A stretch of 64,000 bases of DNA from Hyphomicrobiales bacterium (GCA_021730985.1 JAKFYI010000003.1:87174-151173); one strand, 5' to 3'; positions 23,009 to 32,335 are shown, numbered from the stretch's first letter. The notes: a model not told the origin generated them from the letters alone. A program made the numbers and translations.

Positions 23009-25192
23009 TCAGGCTAATTCTATATTATGGTTCTTCAGGGGGAAGGACCGGATGCGCTTACCGGTCGCAGCCGCATAGGCATTGAGCACCGCCGGCGCCG
23101 CGACGCAGATCGTCGGTTCGCCGACACCGCCCCACGGTCCGCTACCGCCGGCCGGCATGATGATCGACTCAACTTTCGGCATCTGAGCGATTCGCATCGA
23201 ATTGTAGGTGTCGAAGTTGAGCTCCACCATCCGGCCGTCCTTGACCGTGCACTCCTGATAGAAGAGTGCCGACAGGCCGTAGACGAACGAGCCGGCGACC
23301 TGCCGGTCGATCTGGGCCGGATTGACCGCATACGTGGGGTCGGTCGCCGCGACGATGCGGTGGACCTTGACCTTGTTGCCGGTGACGGAGACTTCCGCCG
23401 CCGCCGCGACGTAGGCATTAAACGCCTTCATGTGCGCGAGGCCGCGATGGACGCCTTGCGGAGCAGGCTTGCCCCAGCCGATGCGCTCGGCCACGGCGTT
23501 GAGCACGCCGAGGTTTCTGGGATGCTTGCCCAGGAGCTTGCGGCGGAACTCGAGTGCATCCTGTCCGGCCGCCAGAGCGAGCTCATCCATGAAGCACTCA
23601 AGGAAGATGCAGTTCTGGTTGATGTTCACGCCGCGCCAGAATCCAGGCGGGACATGTGGGTTGCGCATGGCGTGATCGATCAGCAGGTTCGGGACCGTGT
23701 ACCCGAACGCATGCTCGCCGGTCTGGAACACGCCCTGGAACGCGAGCGGATCGCGACCCTTTTCCTGCTCCAGAACCTGCGGACGCACGCTGGCCAGGAT
23801 CGACTGGCCCGACAGGCGCATGTGCAGGCCAGTCAGGTTGTTGTCCTTGTCGAACGCGCCGACCAGCTTGCACTGCATGACCGGGTGATACCGGCCCTGC
23901 GCCATGTCCTCTTCGCGCGACCACAGGAGCTTGATCGGCGTGCCGGGCATCTCCTTGGCGATCAGCACCGCCTGGCGCACGTAGTCCTGGAACGCGCCGC
24001 GCCGGCCGAAGCCGCCGCCGAGGTCGAGCTTGTAGACCTCGCACTTGTCAGCCGGCAGGCCAGAGGCTGCGAGCACCGCCGCGAACGAGGCTTCGCCGTC
24101 CTGGGTCGGCACCCACACCTCGCACTTGTCGGCCGTGTAGCGCGCGGTGGCGTTCATCGGCTCCATGCAGACGTGGTTCTGGTACGGATAGCCGTAGACG
24201 GCCTCGACCTTCTTCGCCGCGCTGGTGAGGGCGGCCTTGATGTCGCCGTTCTGGTTGCCGACGAACGCCTGCTCGGCATCGAGTCCGGCTTTCAGGGTTT
24301 CGGCGATCGTGGCGTTGGAGACCTTGGCGTTCGGACCTTCGTCCCAAACGATCGGCAGCGCCTCGAGCGCGGTGTTGGCCTGCCACCAGCTATCTGCAAC
24401 CACCGCGACCGCGGTATCGCCAACCTGGAGTACCTTCTTCACGCCCTTCATGCCCGAAACCTTGGCGGCGTCGAAGCTCTTCACCTTGCCGCCGAACACC
24501 GGGCTTTCCTTGATCGAGGCGTTCAGCATTCCGGGCAGCTTCAGGTCGAACCCATAGACCTGCTTGCCGGTCACCTTGTCCTCCGTGCCGAACCGCTTGA
24601 TCGGCTTGCCGGCGATCTTCCAATCCTTCGGATCCTTGAGCTTCGGCTTTTCCGGCACCGGCAGCTTGGAGGCTGCATCGGCGACCTTGCCGAATGTGGT
24701 GCGTTTGCCGTCCGGGCCGGTGATCACGCTGTTTGCGGCCGAGCACTGTTCGACCGAAACCTTCCATTCGTTGGCCGCGGCCTGCAGCAGCATCATGCGG
24801 GCCGAGGCGCCGCCCTGGCGCACATACTCGTGCGACTCGCGGATGCCGCGGCTGCCACCCGTCGAATACGACTGCCAGACGCGCTTGCGCGCGAGGTTCT
24901 GGCCCGGCGTCGGATATTCGTAGGTGACCTTCGACCAGTCGCACTCCAGTTCCTCGGCAACGAGCTGTGCGAGTCCGGTGATGGTGCCCTGGCCCATTTC
25001 GGATCGGGCCATGCGGATGACGACGGTATCGTCGGGCTTGATCACGACCCAGACGCCGAGCTCCGGCGCGGCAGTCTGCGCGGCTGCCTCCTTCGGGCCG
25101 AACGGGAGATCGAAGCCGATAGCGAGCCCGCCGCCGGCGGCGGCGCTGCCGATCACGAAGGAGCGGCGATTCATTTTCGGGACAAAGTTCAT
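23009..25192 (-). CDS. Xanthine dehydrogenase family molybdopterin-binding subunit (IorB-like), Tat-exported
   Basis: A 727-residue large subunit of a molybdenum hydroxylase. A Tat signal (MNRRSFVIGSAAAGGGLA, residues 7-24) is present, so the enzyme probably acts in the periplasm. Cofactor-binding blocks include ARSEMGQGTITGLAQLVAEE, LDLGGGFGRRGAFQDY, PGFWRGVNINQNCIFLE and the C-terminal GGVGEPTICVAAPAVLNA, whose glutamate is the usual catalytic base. This resembles isoquinoline-1-oxidoreductase-type aldehyde or N-heterocycle hydroxylases that lack an FAD subunit and pass electrons to cytochromes. Its partner is the [2Fe-2S] gene 14 bp upstream. GGGAGG precedes the ATG at 25192. Confidence 0.92.
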   Translation of the reverse strand: MNFVPKMNRRSFVIGSAAAGGGLAIGFDLPFGPKEAAAQTAAPELGVWVVIKPDDTVVIRMARSEMGQGTITGLAQLVAEELECDWSKVTYEYPTPGQNLARKRVWQSYSTGGSRGIRESHEYVRQGGASARMMLLQAAANEWKVSVEQCSAANSVITGPDGKRTTFGKVADAASKLPVPEKPKLKDPKDWKIAGKPIKRFGTEDKVTGKQVYGFDLKLPGMLNASIKESPVFGGKVKSFDAAKVSGMKGVKKVLQVGDTAVAVVADSWWQANTALEALPIVWDEGPNAKVSNATIAETLKAGLDAEQAFVGNQNGDIKAALTSAAKKVEAVYGYPYQNHVCMEPMNATARYTADKCEVWVPTQDGEASFAAVLAASGLPADKCEVYKLDLGGGFGRRGAFQDYVRQAVLIAKEMPGTPIKLLWSREEDMAQGRYHPVMQCKLVGAFDKDNNLTGLHMRLSGQSILASVRPQVLEQEKGRDPLAFQGVFQTGEHAFGYTVPNLLIDHAMRNPHVPPGFWRGVNINQNCIFLECFMDELALAAGQDALEFRRKLLGKHPRNLGVLNAVAERIGWGKPAPQGVHRGLAHMKAFNAYVAAAAEVSVTGNKVKVHRIVAATDPTYAVNPAQIDRQVAGSFVYGLSALFYQECTVKDGRMVELNFDTYNSMRIAQMPKVESIIMPAGGSGPWGGVGEPTICVAAPAVLNAYAAATGKRIRSFPLKNHNIELA

Positions 25193-25206
25193 GGCTGCCT
25201 CCCTGA

Positions 25207-25659
25207 TCACGCTTGCGCCGCAGCGGCGTGGATCGCCGCGCGAACTTGCTGGAACGTGCCGCACCGGCAGATGTTGGTGATTGTGTTGTCGATGTCGGCG
25301 TCGGTCGGCTTCGGCTTGTTCTTGAGCAGTTCTGCAACCGCCATGATCATGCCGCTCTGGCAATAGCCGCACTGCGGCACTTCATGCTCGATCCAGGCCC
25401 GCTGCACGCGGTGCAGCGCCCCGCTCTGCGCCAGGCCTTCGATGGTGGTGATCTGCTTGCCGACCGCTGCGCTGACCGGGAATGAGCAGGAGCGGGTGGC
25501 GACGCCATCGACGTGCACGGTGCAGGCGCCACACTGGGCGACACCGCAGCCGTACTTGGTGCCGGTGAGGCCGACGTTCTCGCGAATGGCCCACAGCAGC
25601 GGGGTGTTCGGTTCGACGTCGATGTCGTGAGCTTTGCCGTTGACGGTGAGACGCACCAT
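25207..25659 (-). CDS. (2Fe-2S)-binding small subunit of molybdenum hydroxylase
   Basis: 150 residues with the two expected clusters: a plant-ferredoxin type set [17 protein letters not shown] plus the cysteine in ATRSCSF, and the C-terminal helical set [12 protein letters not shown] with TNICRCGTF. It is the IorA-type electron-transfer subunit for the large subunit starting 14 bp downstream. The start at 25659 (MVRLTV) is supported by GGGAGGACG upstream; a longer reading frame is not. The divergent 322-bp region upstream probably contains the promoter. Confidence 0.93.
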   Translation of the reverse strand: MVRLTVNGKAHDIDVEPNTPLLWAIRENVGLTGTKYGCGVAQCGACTVHVDGVATRSCSFPVSAAVGKQITTIEGLAQSGALHRVQRAWIEHEVPQCGYCQSGMIMAVAELLKNKPKPTDADIDNTITNICRCGTFQQVRAAIHAAAAQA

Positions 25660-25981
25660 ATGCTCGTCCTCCCTTATGGTTGCAGCCGTGCGCGTCCGCA
25701 CGCCGCTGTTTGGATGTCCGACTTTAATTAGATTACTTCAAATCAACAATTGGCCCGGGCCGGTATTCCATCGAGCGGCCTCGGCCCCGCCGCGGCCCGC
25801 CTCGTGCCTGCCATCTGGCCATTCCTGCGTGATTTCAGGCAGATCGATACCCTCGCCGCATTGGCCAACTGCCTAGGAATGGGGTACGGGCTGCGCTATC
25901 CTCGGCGTGGTTTTGTCGCGGGGCCGCCATATTCGGAGGCGACTTTGCGCGGGCCTCTTAAATCGTTTCCAAGGAGCCGAA
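25660..25981. other. Divergent intergenic region between the Mo hydroxylase and an L,D-transpeptidase
   Basis: 322 bp with no convincing gene. The main feature is an unusually AT-rich patch at about 25720-25752 (contains TTTAATTAGATTACTTC), the likely place for promoter elements of the reverse-strand operon. I could not identify a convincing -35/-10 pair. AAGGAG at 25971-25976 is the ribosome-binding site of the downstream gene. Confidence 0.5.
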
Positions 25982-26596
25982 ATGACCAATTTTTCGCGTT
26001 TGGCCGTATTGCTGATGGCGGGCCTGGTGGCCGGACCCTCGGTCGTGCACGGACAGGCGTACGACGTGCGCACCGGCCGCTATCAGGAGATGAACGTCCA
26101 GGATCAGCCGGGCCACATCCCAGACAGTGAAGAGGTCCCTGCGGCGTTCAAGCGCCAGGCCGTATTCTTCCGCTCGAACGAGCCGCCGGGCACGATCGTC
26201 GTGCACACCTCCGAGCGATTCATGTACCTGGTCCAGGGCAACAACCGGGCGATGCGCTATGGCATCGGCGTCGGCCGCGAGGGCTTCCAGTGGGCGGGTC
26301 TGCTGAAGATCTCACGCAAGAGCGAGTGGCCGGACTGGACGCCGCCGCAGGAGATGCTCGAGCGCCAGCCCTATCTGCCGCGCTTCATGGCGGGTGGTCC
26401 CGGCAACCCGATGGGCGCTCGCGCGCTCTATCTCGGCGGCACGGTTTATCGTATCCACGGCACCAACCAGCCGCACACCATCGGCAGTGCGGTGTCGTCC
26501 GGCTGCTTCCGCCTGGTGAACAACGACGTGATCGATCTCTATGAACGCGTTCCGGTGGGAACCAAGGTCGTCATCCGTCACGCCGCCGCCCTGTAG
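25982..26596 (+). CDS. L,D-transpeptidase (YkuD domain), secreted
   Basis: 204 residues. An N-terminal signal peptide (LAVLLMAGLVAGPSVVHG) is followed by a YkuD catalytic domain: GTIVVHTSERFMYLV, MRYGIGVGREGFQW and the active-site block YRIHGTNQPHTIG ... SSGCFRLVNNDVIDLYERV with the catalytic cysteine and histidine. Such periplasmic enzymes make 3-3 crosslinks in peptidoglycan or attach proteins to it. AAGGAGCCGA is placed well before the ATG. A second paralogue lies 1.1 kb downstream on the other side of a binding-protein gene. A small hairpin follows the stop. Confidence 0.93.
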   Translation: MTNFSRLAVLLMAGLVAGPSVVHGQAYDVRTGRYQEMNVQDQPGHIPDSEEVPAAFKRQAVFFRSNEPPGTIVVHTSERFMYLVQGNNRAMRYGIGVGREGFQWAGLLKISRKSEWPDWTPPQEMLERQPYLPRFMAGGPGNPMGARALYLGGTVYRIHGTNQPHTIGSAVSSGCFRLVNNDVIDLYERVPVGTKVVIRHAAAL

Positions 26597-26598
26597 AG

Positions 26599-26618
26599 TC
26601 CGGCGGCTTTTCGCCGGA
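26599..26618 (+). terminator. Short hairpin after the first L,D-transpeptidase gene
   Basis: TCCGGCG and CGCCGGA form a 7-bp stem with a GCTTTT loop two bases after the stop codon. No T-run follows, so this is at best a weak or Rho-assisted terminator, or an RNA-stability element. Confidence 0.45.
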
Positions 26619-26653
26619 TCCCGCGCACAACATTGCAGAAACGAGACAATCAC

Positions 26654-27691
26654 ATGAATCATTATGGAAAGCGGCTCGCAGCGGTCTTGACCGGCATGAC
26701 ATGCCTTGCTGCCGCGGCGGTGACCGTGGCGCCGGCTGCTGCGCAGACCCTCAAGGCGGTGAAGGATCGCGGCACCCTCAACTGCGGCGTCAGCGAGGGG
26801 CTCTACGGTTTCTCGTCGCGAGATGCCAAGGGTGTGTGGTCCGGCTTCGACGTCGATCTTTGCCGCGCAGTCGCGGCCGCGATCTTCAACGATCCCAGTA
26901 AGGTCAGCTTCACCCCGCTCGATGCCAGCAGCCGGTTCAAGGCTCTTCAGTCCGGCAGTATCGACGTGCTTTCGCGCAACACCACCTGGACGATGTCGCG
27001 CGAGATCGAGCTTGGTCTGAACTTTGCGGCGACCAACTACTACGACGGTCAGGGCTTCCTTGTTCCCAAGGCGCTGAAGAAGGATTCCGCGCTCGACCTC
27101 GACGGCACCAAGGTTTGCGTGCAGACCGGAACGACAACCGAGCTCAATCTTGCCGATCACTTTCGCAGCAACAAGCTGAAATACGATACGGTCGGATCGG
27201 TGAGCGCCGACGAGGCGATCAAGGGCTACGACGCGGGGCGCTGCAATGTGTTCACCGCTGACGTTTCGCAGTTGTTCGCGATCCGGCTGCAGCTATCCAA
27301 GCCTGACGACCACGTCATCCTGCCGGATGTCATCTCCAAGGAGCCGCTCGGGCCGGTGGTGCGCCAAGGCGATGCGCAGTGGCTCAACGTCGTGAAGTGG
27401 GTGCACTTTGCGATGGTCAACGCCGAGGAGCTCGGCGTCACCACGGCGAACATCGACGCGGCGCTGAAGTCCGAAAAGCCTGACGTCAAGCGGCTGGTCG
27501 GCAACGAAGGCAGCTACGGCGAGCAGATCGGCCTGACCAAGGACTGGGCGGTGCGCATCGTGAAGCACGTCGGAAATTACGGGGAGGTGTTCGAGCGCAA
27601 CGTGGGCGTCGGCTCGCGGTTGGGCATCCCGCGCGGCATCAACCAGCTCTGGAACGTCGGCGGGATTCAGTACGCGCCGCCGATCCGTTGA
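26654..27691 (+). CDS. aapJ: General L-amino-acid ABC transporter substrate-binding protein (AapJ/BztA-like)
   Basis: A 345-residue SBP_bac_3 protein. The signal peptide ends in the APAAAQT region, then TLKAVKDRGTLNCGVSEGLYGF (characteristic of AapJ/BztA), FDVDLCRAVAAAIF, and the C-terminal RNVGVGSRLGIPRGINQLWN. It binds polar amino acids in the periplasm for an AapQMP transporter. No permease or ATPase gene is adjacent, so it is an orphan copy or serves a transporter encoded elsewhere. It lies between two L,D-transpeptidase genes on the same strand, about 57 bp and 30 bp away. Confidence 0.92.
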   Translation: MNHYGKRLAAVLTGMTCLAAAAVTVAPAAAQTLKAVKDRGTLNCGVSEGLYGFSSRDAKGVWSGFDVDLCRAVAAAIFNDPSKVSFTPLDASSRFKALQSGSIDVLSRNTTWTMSREIELGLNFAATNYYDGQGFLVPKALKKDSALDLDGTKVCVQTGTTTELNLADHFRSNKLKYDTVGSVSADEAIKGYDAGRCNVFTADVSQLFAIRLQLSKPDDHVILPDVISKEPLGPVVRQGDAQWLNVVKWVHFAMVNAEELGVTTANIDAALKSEKPDVKRLVGNEGSYGEQIGLTKDWAVRIVKHVGNYGEVFERNVGVGSRLGIPRGINQLWNVGGIQYAPPIR

Positions 27692-27721
27692 TCGTCGCGC
27701 GAGGAGGGCTGCGTAGACGAG

Positions 27722-28699
27722 ATGGTCGACTACTTCCCAGTGCTGGAACGCGCGGTCGCGGCGCTCAATCCCAACACCAAGGAAGCGCGCCGCGTTCTTT
27801 ATGACCGTGCGCGGCGGGCCCTGGTCGATGGCCTTCGGGCCGGCGATCCGACCCTTTCGGATACCGACCTGAAAACGCAGAGTTCTGCGCTGGAGGCCGC
27901 GATCCGTCGCGTCGAGGAGGGTGTTTCGCCCGTCTTCGAGCGGCCTGCTTCTCCGCCGGTTCAACCCGCGCCGCGCGTCGCGCCGCAATCTGCGCAACGG
28001 GCCGCGCAACCGGCGCCGCAGCCGGTTCCGCAACCTCCACCGGTGCATCTGGAAGAACTGGGGTCCGCGCCGGCCGATGAAGGCTACGGCGACCGGCCGC
28101 CTCTCGCCGACGAACGCAAGCCGTGGCGCATCATCGCAGCCTCACTTGCCGGTCTGGCGGTCCTGCTGGTGGGGGTCGGGGCCTATACGTTCTGGCCGGG
28201 CAAATCGGCCAGCACGCCGCCGACCCAGCGCGGCAGCGCGGCCAAGCGCGCCGACCCGGATGCCGCGGGTGCTGCGCCTTACGTTTATCTGCGCCAGCCG
28301 GTCTATTTCCGCACCACTCATCCGGTCGGCACCATCGTGGTCGATAAGCAGCAGAGCTTTCTCTACGTCGTGCGGCCGAGCGTCAGCGCGTTGCGCTACG
28401 GCATCGGCGTCGGGCCGGAGTGCGTCACCTCGGCCGGGCTCTATCAGATCGTCCGCAAGGAGGAGTGGCCCGGCTTCAAGGCCCTGGCCGGCCGCTCGGC
28501 CACGGATGACGAAAGGGCCAAGAATCCGTTCGGCGCCCGGGCGCTTTATCTCGACAAGGAAGCCCGCGTTCATGGCACCAATACGCCGGCATCGATCGGG
28601 CGCCCCAGCTCGCTGGGCTGCTTCCGGCTCGCCAATGACGACGTGATTCACCTCTACGAACGCGCGCCGGTCGATACCCGTGTGGTCGTCATCAACTAG
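27722..28699 (+). CDS. Membrane-anchored L,D-transpeptidase with cytoplasmic Pro-rich N-terminus
   Basis: 325 residues in three parts: a cytoplasmic region of about 130 residues with a helical start (VDYFPVLERAVAALNPNTKE) and a Pro/Gln-rich linker (57-120), one transmembrane helix (RIIAASLAGLAVLLVGVGAY, about 132-151), and a periplasmic YkuD domain with VHGTNTPASIG and LGCFRLANDDVIHLYER carrying the catalytic cysteine. The catalytic half is clearly paralogous to the gene at 25982. The N-terminal half, absent there, may allow interaction with cytoplasmic partners (inference). Confidence 0.9.
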   Translation: MVDYFPVLERAVAALNPNTKEARRVLYDRARRALVDGLRAGDPTLSDTDLKTQSSALEAAIRRVEEGVSPVFERPASPPVQPAPRVAPQSAQRAAQPAPQPVPQPPPVHLEELGSAPADEGYGDRPPLADERKPWRIIAASLAGLAVLLVGVGAYTFWPGKSASTPPTQRGSAAKRADPDAAGAAPYVYLRQPVYFRTTHPVGTIVVDKQQSFLYVVRPSVSALRYGIGVGPECVTSAGLYQIVRKEEWPGFKALAGRSATDDERAKNPFGARALYLDKEARVHGTNTPASIGRPSSLGCFRLANDDVIHLYERAPVDTRVVVIN

Positions 28700-28775
28700 T
28701 GCCCCGCGTTTTGCGATTTCAGCTTGGCTCCGGACTGATATGATGGCGGCTCAAACTGAGGAAACGGGGTAGGGC

Positions 28776-29756
28776 ATGCGCGCGGCACGTCAGCATCGAA
28801 ATGTCATCCTGGGTGCCGCTCTCTGCGCGCTGAGCGCCGGACCTGCACTCGCACAGGGCAATTTCCCGAACCGGCCGATCACGCTGGTGGTACCGCTGCC
28901 GGCCGGCGGAACGGCCGATCTGCTGTGCCGCTTCGCAGCCGAAAAGGCGACCGCGGGCCTTGGCCAGCAAGTGGTGGTCGAAAATCGTCCCGGCGGCGCC
29001 GGCGGGCGTGTCGGCATGGATCAGGTGATGCGAGCGCCGCCCGACGGGCACACGCTGCTGTGCGGGACACAACTCCTGTTCAGCATCACGCACCTTGTCT
29101 TCACCAAGTCGCAGGCCGACGCGCGCGTGATGGAGCCGATCAGTGTGCTGGCGACCTATCCGCTCATCATCATCACCAAGGCCGCGCTGCCGGTGAGCAA
29201 CATGAAGGAATTCCTGGCCTACGCGAAGGCCAATCCCGGCAAGCTCAACTATGGGCACCAGGGCAAAGGCAACACCGGTCATCTGCTTGGCGAACTCATG
29301 ATGTTGAAAGCCGGTTTCCAGATGACGGAAATCCCGTACCGGGGCAGTGCGCCGGCAATCAACGATCTGCTGGCCGGGACCATCGACATGGTCCCGGACT
29401 ACTTGCTCGCCAACAAGCAGAATATCGACGTCGGCAAGATCAAGTTCCTCGCCACCGCGAGCGAGAAGCGCCTCAAGGACTATCCGAACGTGGAGACGGT
29501 CGCCGAGACGCTGCCCGGCGTCACCTCGACGACCTGGATGGCGGTCGCGGCTCCGCCCGGTACGCCGAAGGAGATCACGCAGAAAATCGCAGACGCGATC
29601 TCGCAGGGATTTAAGCAGCCCGATCTGGTGGCGAAGATCCAGCGGCTGGAGGCCGACCCGCTGGGCAGTTCGCCGGAGCAGATGCGCGAGATGATCAAGC
29701 AGAGCGAGAACACCTGGGCGCCGGTGGTCAAGGCGCGCAGCATCTCAGTCGACTGA
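28776..29756 (+). CDS. Tripartite tricarboxylate transporter substrate-binding protein (Bug family)
   Basis: 326 residues with a signal peptide (ILGAALCALSAGPALAQ) and the Bug/TctC hallmarks: FPNRPITLVVPLPAGGTADLL at the N-terminus, VVENRPGGAGGRVGMD and PPDGHTLLCGT, then LNYGHQGKGNTGH and IPYRGSAPAINDLLAG. It binds a small carboxylate in the periplasm. No TctA/TctB membrane genes are in the window. It lies 31 bp upstream of a VOC-family dioxygenase-like gene, so the two probably form an operon for one aromatic or organic acid. Confidence 0.92.
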   Translation: MRAARQHRNVILGAALCALSAGPALAQGNFPNRPITLVVPLPAGGTADLLCRFAAEKATAGLGQQVVVENRPGGAGGRVGMDQVMRAPPDGHTLLCGTQLLFSITHLVFTKSQADARVMEPISVLATYPLIIITKAALPVSNMKEFLAYAKANPGKLNYGHQGKGNTGHLLGELMMLKAGFQMTEIPYRGSAPAINDLLAGTIDMVPDYLLANKQNIDVGKIKFLATASEKRLKDYPNVETVAETLPGVTSTTWMAVAAPPGTPKEITQKIADAISQGFKQPDLVAKIQRLEADPLGSSPEQMREMIKQSENTWAPVVKARSISVD

Positions 29757-29787
29757 CGGCCTCGCGGCATTTCATTGGAATAGGCAC

Positions 29788-30684
29788 ATGATTCAGGCCA
29801 AGCGGATCGGCCACGTCACCTTCAAGACGCCGGATATCGACCGGCAGATCGCCTACTACCGCCAGGTGATCGGGCTCGGCCTGGTGGCGCGGGAAGCCAA
29901 CCGCGCGTTCCTGGCGACGCCAACCGGCCAGCTCGCCGTCGTGCTGGAGAAGGGCGACGAGCCGTCTTGCGCTCGCATCGCGTTCGAGGTGTCGTCCGCG
30001 CTGAGCTTTGCCGAGATGGCAAAGCGCCTGCAGGCCGACGGCCTCAAGAGCGAGGAGCGCAGCGACGCCGTGCCCGGCACGCCGAAGTCGCTCGCCTTCA
30101 CCGATGCCAAGGGCACCAGCATCGAGCTGTTCACCGAGTGGAGTTTCCTCGCGGCCGAGGCGCCCGCCGCGGGCAGCCTGATGCCGGTGAAGCTCGGGCA
30201 TCTCGCCTATGTGACGGAAGACCCTAAGGCGATCTTCGATTTCTACGCCAAGGTGCTGGGCTTTCGCCTGTCGGACTGGATCGGGGACTATTTTGTGTTC
30301 CTGCGCTGCGGTCCCGACCATCACACCGTGAACTTCATCCGCGGCCCGAATTCGCGGATGCACCACATGGCGTTCGAGGTGAAGGACACCAGCCACCTCG
30401 CCAATGCCTGCGATCTGCTCGGCCGCCAGAACCTGGAGATCGTGTGGGGTCCGGTGCGTCACGGGCCCGGCCACAATATCGCGGTCTATCACCGCAATCC
30501 CGACGACCAGATGGTGGAGTTTTTCACCGATCTGGACCGCATGTCCGACGAGGAGAGCGGCTATTTCGAGCCGCGCCCCTGGCACAAGGACCGGCCGCAG
30601 AAGCCGAAGACCTGGGATCCCAGCAAGCAGCGGGATATGTGGGGCCTGCCACCGGGGCCGAATTGGCGGCGGGGCAACGAGTAG
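29788..30684 (+). CDS. VOC family protein (type I extradiol dioxygenase-like)
   Basis: A 298-residue two-module vicinal-oxygen-chelate protein. The C-terminal module keeps the likely metal ligands: His in KLGHLAYVTED, His in SRMHHMAFEVKD, and Glu in MVEFFTDLD, the arrangement of type I extradiol dioxygenases such as catechol 2,3-dioxygenases. Ring cleavage of a catechol is plausible but the substrate is unknown. It is coupled in position to the Bug-type gene upstream and has a clear paralogue at 61331 that shares the PRPWHKD C-terminal block. It converges with the ThDP enzyme gene 33 bp away. Confidence 0.88.
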   Translation: MIQAKRIGHVTFKTPDIDRQIAYYRQVIGLGLVAREANRAFLATPTGQLAVVLEKGDEPSCARIAFEVSSALSFAEMAKRLQADGLKSEERSDAVPGTPKSLAFTDAKGTSIELFTEWSFLAAEAPAAGSLMPVKLGHLAYVTEDPKAIFDFYAKVLGFRLSDWIGDYFVFLRCGPDHHTVNFIRGPNSRMHHMAFEVKDTSHLANACDLLGRQNLEIVWGPVRHGPGHNIAVYHRNPDDQMVEFFTDLDRMSDEESGYFEPRPWHKDRPQKPKTWDPSKQRDMWGLPPGPNWRRGNE

Positions 30685-30717
30685 GTTTCCGTCACTCCGG
30701 GGCGCGGGCGCCGCGCC

Positions 30718-32319
30718 CTAGTCGTAAACCGTATCGACGTAGTGATCGGAATCGACCACTGCCTCGATGACTGTCGGTCCCTTCGCCGCCAATGCCGACT
30801 TCACCGCGCTCTCCAGCGCGTCGGGGCTGCGCACCCCGATTGCCCGGACACCGAAATAGTGCGCCGGCGGTTCGGTGTATTCCTCGGTTTGCAGTTCGGT
30901 GCCATAGAGCGGGAGCTGGCGGCGGATCTGCTTCACCTTGATCAGCGCCAGCCATTTGTCGTCCAGCACCACGATCGGCAGCGCGAGGCCCATTCGCTTG
31001 GCCACCGCGACCTCGCCGCATGTCATCTGGAAACAGCCGTCGCCGATCAGGCAGACCACCGGCAGGTTGGGTCTCGCGAGCTTGGCCGCGATCGCGCCCG
31101 GGATGCCGAAGCCCATCGACGACCAGCCGTTGGTGATGTGAAAGGTCTTGGGATCGTGGGTGGTCCATTGGCTGGCGATCTGGTGGGTGTGCGCGCCGAC
31201 GTCGAACGAGAGCAGGCCCTCGCGCGGCAATGCGCGCCGCACTGCGTCGATCGCGGCGTGCGCGGTGAAGGTGCCGCTGGCGGGCCGTAGCGCCGCACTG
31301 AACGCACGGCGGTGATCGGCCAGTGCCTCGTTGGTCCACGAATTCGTGCCGGCGGGAAGGGCGGCGAGCCTGGCGAGCGCGGCGTCGAGATCGCCGGTGA
31401 CCTGGTGCGCCACCTTGACCGAAGCCGCCACGTCCACCGGCTCGATATCGACCTGCAGCAACGGCACATCGCCGATCCAGGCTTCGTACTCCACCTCAAT
31501 GGTGTCGTAGCCGAGCCCGACGATCAGGTCGGCGCTGCGCAACAGCTTGCGCTGCACCTGACGGCAGGCGCGCTCGATCACGCCAATCGAGAGCGGATGA
31601 TCCTCGTCGATCATGCCCTTCGCCATCGTGGTGGTTGCGAACGGCAGGTTATGGCGCTCCACCACCTGGCGCAGCAATTCGGGTTTGGCGAGCCGCATCG
31701 CCGACGAGCCCAGCACCGCGACCGGCCGCTTGGCTTTGGCGATCAGTTCGGCGGCCTTGGCCACGGCGGCGTCAGGCGCGGGCAAAATCTTGGACAGCGC
31801 CTTCATGGGAGCGGCATCACCCTTCGCGGGTGCCAGCGCCACGTCCTCGGGCAGATCGAGATGCACCGGCCCGCGGGGCTCGCTCATGGCGAGGCGGATC
31901 GCCTCCTTGACCGTCTCGGCGATCTTGCCCTTCTCCAGGCGGAAGGTGCCCTTGGTGATCGGCTTGAACAGCGCATGGTGGTCGATCCACATCTGGATGC
32001 GGCGGCCAAGCTGATCGGTGTTCAGGTTGCAGGTGATGGCGATCATCGGCGAGCGGTCGAGCCAGGCGTTGCCGACACCGGTGGCAAGATTGGTCGCGCC
32101 GGGGCCGAGCGTCGCGATGCACAGGCCCGGCGCGCCGGACAGCCGGCCCGTGACGTCGGCGGCAAAGCCCGCCGAGCCTTCATGCGCAGTCAGCACGAAA
32201 TCGATGCCGCCCTTGCGCATCGCCTCCATCAGCGGAAGCACGTTGCCGCTCGGGATGCCGAAACCGCGGTCGATGCCGGCGGCCTTCAGCGTGGCGACGA
32301 TAAGATCGGCGTTGTTCAC
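30718..32319 (-). CDS. Thiamine-diphosphate enzyme (acetolactate synthase / benzoylformate decarboxylase-like)
   Basis: About 533 residues in the three-domain ThDP layout. The N-terminal Pyr domain holds the catalytic glutamate in LTAHEGSAGFAADV (about residue 47) and GLCIATLGPGATNL. A central domain follows, then a C-terminal PP domain with FHITNGWSSMGFGIPGAIAA and the ThDP motif IGDGCFQMTCGE ... VVLDD, where the usual final Asn-Asn is replaced. Such enzymes decarboxylate 2-keto acids. Next to a phenylacetate-CoA ligase and a DpgC-like oxygenase, decarboxylation of an aryl-glyoxylate is a reasonable guess. The GTG at 32319 has GAGGCAGGG upstream; an in-frame TTG at 32334 does not. It follows the ligase by about 16 bp. 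Confidence 0.88.
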   Translation of the reverse strand: MNNADLIVATLKAAGIDRGFGIPSGNVLPLMEAMRKGGIDFVLTAHEGSAGFAADVTGRLSGAPGLCIATLGPGATNLATGVGNAWLDRSPMIAITCNLNTDQLGRRIQMWIDHHALFKPITKGTFRLEKGKIAETVKEAIRLAMSEPRGPVHLDLPEDVALAPAKGDAAPMKALSKILPAPDAAVAKAAELIAKAKRPVAVLGSSAMRLAKPELLRQVVERHNLPFATTTMAKGMIDEDHPLSIGVIERACRQVQRKLLRSADLIVGLGYDTIEVEYEAWIGDVPLLQVDIEPVDVAASVKVAHQVTGDLDAALARLAALPAGTNSWTNEALADHRRAFSAALRPASGTFTAHAAIDAVRRALPREGLLSFDVGAHTHQIASQWTTHDPKTFHITNGWSSMGFGIPGAIAAKLARPNLPVVCLIGDGCFQMTCGEVAVAKRMGLALPIVVLDDKWLALIKVKQIRRQLPLYGTELQTEEYTEPPAHYFGVRAIGVRSPDALESAVKSALAAKGPTVIEAVVDSDHYVDTVYD

Positions 32320-32335
32320 GGAGCCCTGCCTCAAT

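Noticed and set aside
23027..25366. Long forward-strand open frame (779 codons) opposite the Mo-hydroxylase gene
   Set aside because: Antisense shadow of the molybdopterin subunit; composition is Arg/His/Leu-rich with no recognisable motif, whereas the reverse frame has all cofactor motifs.
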